Shown: positions 1 to 5,524 of the stretch, piece after piece
How the letters are laid out: every line of letters begins with the position of its first letter
Position numbering within the stretch: position 1 is the first letter of the stretch
Source: an uncultured Planctomycetaceae bacterium
GTDB taxonomy: Bacteria; Planctomycetota; Planctomycetia; Pirellulales; JACPPG01
NCBI GenBank assembly: GCA_945957305.1
Contig: CAMFLN010000077.1
Span: forward strand, 1 to 8,933
Reading direction: 5' to 3'
Length of the DNA: 8,933 nt
The notes under the pieces: model-generated
Told to the model about the DNA's origin: nothing
Database searches by the model: none
The model's input: the letters and a program-made list of their open reading frames with translations, nothing else
Translations under genes and position numbers: made by a program

Positions 1-2367
1 CCCCATCAAGCGACCGACCAGTTCCTTGTCTGGTTCCCGAGGAGCGATCCCCCTCAACGCTGCCTTTTCCGGCTCCGTCAGCGGAATGCCGCGCAGAGAT
101 CGCAACGCCTCGCGACGCAGAGTCTCACTCTCTTGAGCCGCGATCTGCAGCAGCATTTGCCTTCGTTCAGGGGAATCCGGCGTCAGCCCGACGAGCGCCT
201 CGGCACGCAACAGCTCCTCGCCATCTGCGTCGTTGACAATTTGCTCGATCAACGTCGTGGACTCGGGAGTCTTCAACTCGCGCAACGTTCGCACCGCTTC
301 TAATCGCGTGGCGAGATCCTGCTTCTCAAGCAGGGTCTTGAGCAGCGCTACGGTCACGTCCGGTCGGTCCGGGCGCAGGGCGCGCAGCGCTCGCGCGCGC
401 ACAGCGGGGGTCGTGGCGGGGTTCTGAATCAACGCCAATACATACTGATCACCGCTCCACTCGTTACCCACTTCGCGGCGAACTCCTGATAAGCGCTCGA
501 GCGCCGCGAGGTAAGCCTCGAAGAGTGCGCGCGTCGTGGCTCCCGTCGTCAATCCAGCCGTGATCTGGTCCCGATACTGCTGCAGGTTAGCTTCAGCGAT
601 CCACTGCACCGTGGCGAAGCGGACCGCCGCATCCTCATCGGCGAGCAATCGTGCAATCGGCGCCTGCGCGGCCGGATCGGTCGATTGCCGCAGCAGCCGA
701 ATTGCCGCGAAGCGTACCACGCTTGACTCTGACGAAGCTAGTTTCAGTCGCTCCGCGACATACGTGATCTGCGCCAGTGCCGCTTCCGCGGCCTGTGCTA
801 TAAACGGATCGCGATCCGCGAGATTGGCAACCAAGAGGGGGTGCGCGGCAGGAGACGTGAGTCGACGCAACGCCGCGGCCCGTACTTCGGCGGAATTATC
901 CTTTTCCGCCAGTTGCGACAGCAGGGCCGCATCGTCCACCAAGCGCACCGCCAGCGCGCGCAAGTTGGCCGGATCATTTCCAGACGCAATCCGGCGAGCC
1001 GAGGACTGTGCGTCTCCCAGCCGCGCCAGTCCAAGTAGCGCATCAGCGCGCACTTTCACATCGCCCGCGCCGGTGGCAGTGGCGAGCAACAATGGCCTGG
1101 CCGCCCCGCCCTCTGTGGCCGATCGTTGGGCCTGGGCAACCAATTCTCTCACCGCTTGTTGGCGCAGCGGTCGATGTGCCGACAGAACAGCTTGCTGGGG
1201 GTCGACCGGACGGACGGGCTTTGTCGCTGCCGTGGCGCGGATGCGCCAGATCGCGCCTTTGCCGTGCAGCTCGTACGACTTATCGACCCAATCGCTGACA
1301 AACAGTGAACCGTCCGCGGCCAACGCAATTCCCACCGGGCGAAAGTTCTCGTCCCCCGTGATCAAGGGCTCGGCCACAGCGCGAAACGAGGCGCCGCGCG
1401 GTTCTAAGCGAAAGCAGTCGATCCGATGGTCGCCCCACGAAGTCGACAGCAGTGCGCCGACGTATTCTTTCGGCAGCATGTCCGATTCATAGGCCAGCAC
1501 GCCCGACGGCGCTTCGCCCGTACCGGCCGCCATCGGCAGAGTGCCGGGCAACTCGCCATTCCAAGCCGTGAAGGGATGAATTCCTTTGCGCCCATTGCGG
1601 AAGCGATAGCCATAGTCGCCCCCAGTAACGATATGCAATAAGCGGCAAGGGGGGCGAGAATCAGGATCGTTGTCGACCGCGTACAGCCGGTCAAATGCGT
1701 CGCAGCACAGGTGAAAAGGATTCCAAAAACCAGTCGCAATACGTACCAACCCCGCGCCATCCGCCCGGCAGCGGTAGATACTTCCGCCTTCGCCACCGCC
1801 GGTTAGCCGAGCACCGTCGGAACCAACCAGGGCGTAGTCCGCGCCGAGATTCTCGCCCATGCCGAAGTAGACATTGCCCAACGCGTCGAAGGCAAAACCC
1901 GACAACCCGTTATGCGGATAGTCCCCTTTGGTCTCGAGCTTGGCGATCAGTTTTCGCTCGTCGGCCTGACCATCGTGGTCACGGTCGAAGAGGCGATGGA
2001 TCTCCATTCGCGTCGCGACGAAGACCGAGTCGTCTTCGTACACGGCCAGGTTCATTGTGGCGGTGCCCCCTTCGTAAAAATTAGTGACCTGATCGGCGCG
2101 ACCGTCTGCGTCAGTATCAACGAAAGCGCGAATTCGATCGGCCGGCGGTCCTGCGTAATCGGGCGGGCGAAAATGGGTGTGGCACTCGACGACGAGCACT
2201 CGACCCGCGTGGTCGATCGCAATGCCCGTCGGAGTAACAATCTCGGGCTGTTGCGCGAAGAGCTCGATCGTGACGCGAGGATCGGTCGAACGTGGCACCG
2301 CACCGTCAGTCGACGGGGATGCTGCCGTGGCTAACGTGAGCAAGAGCAAAGTCGAGAGCATGGCCAT
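1..2367 (-). CDS. PVC-type membrane-bound dehydrogenase (beta-propeller) with HEAT repeats, C-terminus outside window
   Basis: The minus-strand frame stays open for 789 codons from ATG 2367 to base 1, with no stop, so the gene is cut by the window edge. A second in-frame ATG lies at 2361; neither has a strong ribosome-binding site. Residues 3-16 (MLSTLLLLTLATAA) form a Sec signal peptide, so the protein is exported. Residues 30-376 match the planctomycete/Verrucomicrobia 'putative membrane-bound dehydrogenase' propeller, related to soluble glucose/sorbosone dehydrogenase: GIAIDHAGRVLVVE near 48, NGLSGFAFDALGNVYFG near 153, PVGIALAADGSLFVSDW near 344. Two Ca-loop-like motifs, DTDADGRAD (84-92) and DRDHDGQAD (128-136), are typical of the family. 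From about residue 395 the sequence is Ala/Leu/Arg-rich helical repeats (VRADALLGLARLGD, VRAAALRRL, VRFAAIRLL), read as HEAT repeats. Relatives often end in a c-type cytochrome domain; that part would lie beyond base 1. The substrate is unknown; periplasmic sugar or alcohol oxidation is inferred from the family. Confidence 0.88.
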   Translation of the reverse strand, partial: MAMLSTLLLLTLATAASPSTDGAVPRSTDPRVTIELFAQQPEIVTPTGIAIDHAGRVLVVECHTHFRPPDYAGPPADRIRAFVDTDADGRADQVTNFYEGGTATMNLAVYEDDSVFVATRMEIHRLFDRDHDGQADERKLIAKLETKGDYPHNGLSGFAFDALGNVYFGMGENLGADYALVGSDGARLTGGGEGGSIYRCRADGAGLVRIATGFWNPFHLCCDAFDRLYAVDNDPDSRPPCRLLHIVTGGDYGYRFRNGRKGIHPFTAWNGELPGTLPMAAGTGEAPSGVLAYESDMLPKEYVGALLSTSWGDHRIDCFRLEPRGASFRAVAEPLITGDENFRPVGIALAADGSLFVSDWVDKSYELHGKGAIWRIRATAATKPVRPVDPQQAVLSAHRPLRQQAVRELVAQAQRSATEGGAARPLLLATATGAGDVKVRADALLGLARLGDAQSSARRIASGNDPANLRALAVRLVDDAALLSQLAEKDNSAEVRAAALRRLTSPAAHPLLVANLADRDPFIAQAAEAALAQITYVAERLKLASSESSVVRFAAIRLLRQSTDPAAQAPIARLLADEDAAVRFATVQWIAEANLQQYRDQITAGLTTGATTRALFEAYLAALERLSGVRREVGNEWSGDQYVLALIQNPATTPAVRARALRALRPDRPDVTVALLKTLLEKQDLATRLEAVRTLRELKTPESTTLIEQIVNDADGEELLRAEALVGLTPDSPERRQMLLQIAAQESETLRREALRSLRGIPLTEPEKAALRGIAPREPDKELVGRLMG

Positions 2368-2438
2368 TCCACAGGTTTCGTAGCAATAGCATGGGCCAGA
2401 ACCGGCGCGATCGCCCAAGGGCGCCGTACGATCAGGCC

Positions 2439-3113
2439 CTAGCTTAACAGCTGTCGCGCCCGGCGAAACACGCTGTCAAACATCGTTTCGGTCAGGCGGC
2501 CGGTAAACGTATTTTGCTGGCTGGGGTGGTAACTCCCCAAGAGGAACCGCCCGTCGGTCAACGGCTGTTCCGCGCCGTGGCCGAATTTCGCAGGTCGAGA
2601 GGGCAGCCACGCGCGGCGTTTCGCTTCGCGTAAGAACCCCTGCCAGGCAATGTGCCCCAAAGCCAGGTAGACGGTGGAGGGCACCAATTTGAGCGAGGCA
2701 TCAAGCCAGCGCTGACAGGTGGCGATTTCATCAGTGGTCGGGCGATTATCCGGCGGTGCACAGTGCACGACGGCCGTGATCGCGCAGTCAAGAAGTTCGA
2801 GGTCATCACGCGCGTCGATCGAGGTCGGTTGGTTCGCGAACCCTGCTTTGTGCAAGGCGCGGTAGAGCCATTCTCCGCTACGATCGCCCGTAAACATCCG
2901 GCCCGTCCGGTTGGCGCCATGTGCGGCCGGCGCAAGACCGACAATCAACAGTCGGGCCTGCGGATCGCCGAAGTTCGGGACCGGTTTGCCCCAGTACGAC
3001 CAGTCGGCAAACGCCTTGCGCTTCTCGGCGGCAATTTGGCGGCAGTACGCGCGCAGCCGCGGACAGGCTTCACAAGCCATGATCTCGGCATTTAGCGCGT
3101 CGAAACTCTTCAT
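2439..3113 (-). CDS. udgB: Uracil-DNA glycosylase, family 5 (UDGb type), 4Fe-4S
   Basis: This 224-residue protein removes uracil, and in this family often other deaminated bases, from DNA as the first step of base excision repair. Motif A is GLAPAAHGANRTGRMFTGD (59-77), the family 5 form that lacks the catalytic Asp/Asn of other UDG families at the usual place. Motif B is HPSQQN (196-201). Four cysteines fit the family's iron-sulfur cluster: C14 and C17 (CEACPRL), C118 (HCAPPDNRPT) and C133. The length is usual for the family. Start ATG 3113 is supported by AGGTGG about four bases upstream, a good ribosome-binding site. The gene begins 58 bp after the protease stop, and the dehydrogenase starts 71 bp after its own stop, so read-through transcription is possible but not shown. 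Family 4 enzymes share the cluster but have a different motif A, so I prefer family 5. Confidence 0.93.
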   Translation of the reverse strand: MKSFDALNAEIMACEACPRLRAYCRQIAAEKRKAFADWSYWGKPVPNFGDPQARLLIVGLAPAAHGANRTGRMFTGDRSGEWLYRALHKAGFANQPTSIDARDDLELLDCAITAVVHCAPPDNRPTTDEIATCQRWLDASLKLVPSTVYLALGHIAWQGFLREAKRRAWLPSRPAKFGHGAEQPLTDGRFLLGSYHPSQQNTFTGRLTETMFDSVFRRARQLLS

Positions 3114-3155
3114 GCACCACCTGCACAGCCCCCGAGGCCCATCCTAATCGCGAAC

Positions 3156-3171
3156 TCTGCGGGGGAGCAGA
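3156..3171 (-). terminator. Small hairpin directly after the protease stop codon
   Basis: A perfect 5-bp inverted repeat (TCTGC / GCAGA) with a six-base C-rich loop lies immediately 3' of the protease TAG. No T-run follows, so it is a poor intrinsic terminator. It may instead be an mRNA 3'-end or processing hairpin, or chance. Confidence 0.2.
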
Positions 3172-4230
3172 CTACTTGCCGGGCAAAAAGAGTTTGATGG
3201 CATGCAGCACGAGCGCCGCGCCGCCGACAAAGGCCAGGAACAATTGGATCTGCTCGACGGCACTTGTTTCGGGAATGTTGGTCTCTCCGCCAGCCGCTGA
3301 AAGTTCTTGACTGGCCTGCGTCGTAGAGTCGGCGCGTGGCTGCTGGACGGTCGCTGCGGCGAAAGTGTCGCGTGCGCTTGTCGTTTGATGATCGGCAATG
3401 ACCCCCGTTGCACGGGGGGATTGAGCTGGCGCGTCGTATTGCACCGGCACGAGGTTGCCGGCGACGGGAACTTCGTTGCGCGCGATCTGCGTCTCTTCGC
3501 CCACGCCGGGGGGCGGCATGATCGCGGCTACAAAGGCCGACACGCGCCCGCAATAGCTGCCCGAGGTGGTTCCCCAACCAGCTCCCCATAGGACGCCGGC
3601 CAGCTCGCCTTGGCTGTTGAAGATCGGTCCCCCCGAATCCCCCTGCCGCGCGGCGACTGAGACCTCGACCATCTCGTAGGGCTTGCTCAGCGATGGAGCG
3701 ACGTACTGGGTACAGCGTCCGGTGATGGCTCGATAGGTGCCCGATCCGTAACCGGCGATCGTCAGCGGTTCACCGGGTTGTGGCGGGCGGCTGGCCAGCT
3801 TCACGGGACTGACGTTCGGACGCCAGATCGCCAGCGCCGCCAGGTCCCAAGTTCGATCCGTCGTGATGACGCGCGCCGCGGTGCGAAACCCATCAGGAAA
3901 CAAAACTTCGATGGTGTGCGTGGCATCAGACACGACGTGCCAATTAGTAAGCACCAGGCCATAGTCGCCGCGCACGTCAACGAGCGTGCCTGAGCCGTAC
4001 GACGTCCCGCCGTTTTCCGGCGCGATGACGCGCACGACGGCCGGATGCGGCTTCTGAGGTGGGCCCGCGGGCGTTTGCGCGGCCGGCTTGAGAAAACTGG
4101 GCCACAGATCCGCCCGCGCCTGCTGGGCTACGGCCAGGGCCAGCCCCACGGCCAGCGTGCCGGTCAGCCACGGTTTGCGAAATCGCCGTTCGAGCACGAA
4201 TGGTTTCTCGCTGCCACTTTTGCCCCGCAA
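3172..4230 (-). CDS. Exported trypsin-like serine protease with C-terminal membrane anchor
   Basis: The 352-residue reading frame has a basic stretch and hydrophobic core (about 17-35) ending in ARA-D, a plausible signal peptide cleaved after residue 40. A trypsin-like (Trypsin_2/S1) domain spans about 63-235. The catalytic triad is visible: H98 in TNWHVVSD, D129 in TWDLAALAI, S199 in QGDSGGPIF. C173 and C227 flank the active-site loop and could form a disulfide. A low-complexity Ala/Thr/Gln/Pro linker (about 240-320) leads to a hydrophobic helix (328-349) and a short Lys-ending tail, so the protease is probably held on the outer face of a membrane. No PDZ domain is present, unlike DegP/HtrA. 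The start is uncertain: the frame has no ATG, only TTG 4230 (used here) and GTG 4197. GTG 4197 gives a more compact signal peptide; neither has a clear ribosome-binding site. Substrate unknown. Confidence 0.88.
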   Translation of the reverse strand: MRGKSGSEKPFVLERRFRKPWLTGTLAVGLALAVAQQARADLWPSFLKPAAQTPAGPPQKPHPAVVRVIAPENGGTSYGSGTLVDVRGDYGLVLTNWHVVSDATHTIEVLFPDGFRTAARVITTDRTWDLAALAIWRPNVSPVKLASRPPQPGEPLTIAGYGSGTYRAITGRCTQYVAPSLSKPYEMVEVSVAARQGDSGGPIFNSQGELAGVLWGAGWGTTSGSYCGRVSAFVAAIMPPPGVGEETQIARNEVPVAGNLVPVQYDAPAQSPRATGVIADHQTTSARDTFAAATVQQPRADSTTQASQELSAAGGETNIPETSAVEQIQLFLAFVGGAALVLHAIKLFLPGK

Positions 4231-4298
4231 GGGGACGCCGCTTTTTACATCGATCGAGGATTCAGCCCGATCTTGGGCACAGATGCGCTCAAGGCCGA

Positions 4299-4427
4299 CT
4301 AGCGTGGAACAGGGATCCGGCGCGAACGGGCATCGCCGTTGTTCTTGACGATCATACGCAGCAACTCTTGACGCAGCTTTTGCAACTCAGTGGAACTTTG
4401 CGAACTCGCTTGCTTGGCCTCAGCCAT
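4299..4427 (-). CDS. Small 42-residue hypothetical protein coupled to the RHH gene
   Basis: A short frame, ATG 4427 to TAG 4299, encodes 42 residues starting MAEAKQASSQ. Its middle (TELQKLRQELLRMIV, about 13-27) has the leucine spacing of an amphipathic or coiled-coil helix, and the tail is basic (RSRRIPVPR). I do not recognise the family. Support for translation comes from its position: it starts nine bases after the stop of the RHH gene, and the AGGTG ribosome-binding site, six bases before the ATG, overlaps that stop codon, an arrangement typical of translational coupling. The protease frame begins 68-101 bp downstream. A role as partner or regulator of the RHH protein is a guess from adjacency only. 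It may be a chance ORF. Confidence 0.55.
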   Translation of the reverse strand: MAEAKQASSQSSTELQKLRQELLRMIVKNNGDARSRRIPVPR

Positions 4428-4432
4428 GTTTG

Positions 4433-4439
4433 ACACCTA
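4433..4439 (-). promoter_or_regulatory. Ribosome-binding site overlapping the RHH stop codon
   Basis: On the minus strand the RHH stop TAG is directly followed by GTG, so TAGGTGT contains both the stop codon and an AGGTG Shine-Dalgarno core six bases ahead of ATG 4427. A ribosome terminating on the first gene would cover the start of the second. Confidence 0.45.
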
Positions 4440-4688
4440 TGCGGCGATCGGTCGACCGCCTTTGAGGTCTTCGTCGCGACGAGGAAAGTCCTTTCCCGCG
4501 TTGTACCGTTCCTTGAGGCGCGCCAGCTCCGCACCCAGGGCGTTCTCGACTAGCTTCGTGAGCGTCATACGAGCGGGATAACCCGCCAAGTAACAAGCCG
4601 CATCGCGCGCCTGTTCCAGCATGTCCGCCGACACATACAACGTGGCTCGCACTTTGGGCGAACCTGCGCGGTCATGGTTACCGCTCAT
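4437..4688 (-). CDS. Ribbon-helix-helix-like DNA-binding protein (ParB C-terminal/CopG-like)
   Basis: With ATG 4688 the protein has 83 residues; a GTG at 4721 would add 11 poorly ordered residues and has no ribosome-binding site, so I prefer the ATG. Residues 12-58 fit a ribbon-helix-helix fold: a short strand KVRATLYV (12-19), helix A (MLEQARDAACYLAG, 23-36), then TLTKLVENALGAELARLK (42-59) as helix B. The C-terminal pattern of an Asn-Gly-Lys-rich turn, FPRR (68-71) and GGRPI (77-81) resembles small centromere-binding ParB C-terminal domains found on plasmids and chromosomes. No ParA or toxin gene is adjacent, so both partition and antitoxin roles are unproven. An autoregulatory DNA-binding protein is the modest inference. 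Short repeats lie just upstream and the 42-residue ORF follows after nine bases. Confidence 0.75.
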   Translation of the reverse strand: MSGNHDRAGSPKVRATLYVSADMLEQARDAACYLAGYPARMTLTKLVENALGAELARLKERYNAGKDFPRRDEDLKGGRPIAA

Positions 4689-4730
4689 GGTGGTCCGTGC
4701 ACTTCGTTCTGAAAGTTTCACGACAGCCGG

Positions 4731-4757
4731 CCGACATGGCCCTCTAAAGCATGTCGG
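4731..4757. repeat. Inverted repeat upstream of the RHH gene, candidate operator
   Basis: CCGACATG (4731-4738) and CATGTCGG (4750-4757) are perfect 8-bp inverted arms around an 11-base spacer, about 43 bp ahead of the preferred ATG of the RHH gene. Position and symmetry suit an operator; a hairpin in the 5' leader is the alternative. Confidence 0.4.
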
Positions 4758-4789
4758 ACGATTGGTGACGATTCATGAAAACGTCGGAC
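4753..4789. repeat. Short direct repeats upstream of the RHH gene
   Basis: GACGATT occurs at 4757-4763 and 4767-4773, exactly 10 bp apart, or one helical turn. GTCGGAC occurs at 4753-4759 and 4783-4789, 30 bp apart. Ribbon-helix-helix proteins commonly bind arrays of short repeats phased this way, so these are candidate sites for the adjacent RHH protein. Chance similarity cannot be excluded at this length. Confidence 0.35.
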
Positions 4790-4865
4790 CTTTCCCCGAC
4801 CGGCTTGCCTGGGAGGCAATGTCCTCAAGATTCGGCATAAGCCGCAAAGGCGGTACGCGCTATCC

Positions 4866-5036
4866 CTAGAATTGATCCGACAGGCGTTCGACCTTGCCGG
4901 CCGGCTCGTTTGACCCGATCAGGTAAACCATGCCGGCGAGGTCCGCATGGGCCAGTCGTAGAAATTCGGCGGAGGCCAGGAGCACCGCAGGAGACACGTG
5001 CCTGCAGCGAGCCCGGCAGGCCACGACAATTCCCAC
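4866..5036 (-). other. Gene-poor stretch with a doubtful 56-codon ORF
   Basis: Between the RHH gene and the DUF4242 gene (4689-5144, about 450 bp) I see no convincing gene. The best candidate is a frame from GTG 5036 to TAG 4866 encoding 56 residues, whose second half (residues 24-56, with LRLAHADLAGMVYLIGSNEP) has ordinary protein-like composition. Its start directly follows an in-frame stop and has no ribosome-binding site. Another frame has AAGGTGG seven bases ahead of an ATG near 5069, but encodes a Trp/Cys-rich, unlikely 48-residue peptide. The stretch may hold a decayed gene, a leader or an sRNA; none can be supported. Confidence 0.15.
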
Positions 5037-5106
5037 CTAGCAGCAAGCAATTTGACTGAGCGCATAGAATGACCACCTTGCGCAACCGGGCGTGCTGTGC
5101 GGGTGC

Positions 5107-5130
5107 CGTGGCCACGCATGCGTGGCCACG
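5107..5130. repeat. 24-bp perfect palindrome downstream of the DUF4242 gene
   Basis: Two copies of CGTGGCCACG, each itself a 10-bp palindrome, are separated by CATG, so the whole 24 bp is a perfect palindrome. It begins 14 bp after the DUF4242 stop codon, where a transcript would fold into a strong GC-rich hairpin. No T-run follows on the minus strand, so it is not a classic intrinsic terminator. Transcript-end hairpin, protein-binding site or REP-like intergenic element are all possible. Confidence 0.6.
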
Positions 5131-5144
5131 TACAGCGCAGACGT

Positions 5145-5417
5145 TTAATCAGCCGTCGTCGGATCGATGATCGAACGGACCTCGCTGATACGGTTTGCAG
5201 GGAAACCCCCTTCGCGTGCGTGTTGTTCGATGAGCGCCTTGTTCGGCGCGATGTACACGCAATAGATCTTGTCGTCGGTGACGTAGCTCTCAACCCATTG
5301 AATCGCGGGCCCAAGGTTGCGCAGCACACTGCAGGACTTTTCTGCCGCCTCGTGCAGATTATCGCGCGTCATCGCGCCGGCGCCGGGGATTTCGCGTTCG
5401 ATCACGTACTTGGGCAT
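5145..5417 (-). CDS. DUF4242 protein, SCO4226-type (possible nickel-binding)
   Basis: The 90-residue protein starting MPKYVIERE is a single DUF4242 domain, a small ferredoxin-like fold represented by the nickel-binding SCO4226 of Streptomyces coelicolor. Family-typical blocks are KSCSVLRNLGP (27-37), QWVESYVTDDKIYCVYIAP (40-58), EQHAREGGFP (64-73) and IIDPTTAD (83-90). C29, C53 and H66 are plausible metal ligands or structural residues, but I cannot assign them. The frame extends upstream to ATG 5513; I chose ATG 5417 because the protein family begins at MPKY and the extra 32 residues do not look like the domain. It follows mutS by 107 bp with a possible promoter in that gap and a large palindrome after its stop, suggesting a separate single-gene transcript. 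No signal peptide, so cytoplasmic. Cellular role unknown. Confidence 0.85.
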   Translation of the reverse strand: MPKYVIEREIPGAGAMTRDNLHEAAEKSCSVLRNLGPAIQWVESYVTDDKIYCVYIAPNKALIEQHAREGGFPANRISEVRSIIDPTTAD

Positions 5418-5465
5418 GGTGACAATCCTGTGCTGATTGTTGGAGGGTGCCTGCGTCTTGCTGAT

Positions 5466-5495
5466 ATTTTGCAAGAGGGACTGCCGGGAAGTCAA
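5466..5495 (-). promoter_or_regulatory. Candidate sigma-70-type promoter for the DUF4242 gene
   Basis: On the minus strand, TTGACT (5495-5490) is followed after 18 bases by CAAAAT (5471-5466). This is five of six matches to the -35 and four of six to the -10 consensus. It sits 48 bp ahead of ATG 5417 in the mutS-DUF4242 gap. Planctomycete promoters are poorly defined, so this is a pattern match only. Confidence 0.35.
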
Positions 5496-5524
5496 ACTTC
5501 GGCCGCGCCCCATTACTCTTCAAC

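Noticed and set aside
536..1492. Long plus-strand reading frame of 318 codons
   Set aside because: It is antisense to the dehydrogenase/HEAT gene, Ser/Ala/Arg-rich with no domain, and arises from the high-GC codon pattern of the real gene.
2404..2425. GC-rich inverted repeat (GGCGC / GCGCC) after the glycosylase gene as a terminator
   Set aside because: The stem is short with an awkward interior and no T-run; such matches are common by chance in GC-rich DNA.
4437..4688. Calling the RHH gene an antitoxin or a ParB partition protein outright
   Set aside because: No recognisable toxin or ParA lies next to it; only the fold-like pattern and C-terminal motif can be seen.
4825..5115. Minus-strand frame of 96 codons in the gap
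   Set aside because: Arg/Gly/Cys-rich without domain; it starts inside the palindrome region with no ribosome-binding site.
5107..5130. Palindrome as part of a CRISPR array or transposon end
   Set aside because: Only one short copy cluster exists, with no spacers, no regular repeats, no cas or transposase gene and no target duplication.
4919..5329. Minus-strand frame of 136 codons running from the DUF4242 gene into the gap
   Set aside because: Its first part overlaps the DUF4242 gene in another frame and the rest has Arg/Trp/Cys-rich composition with no recognisable domain.
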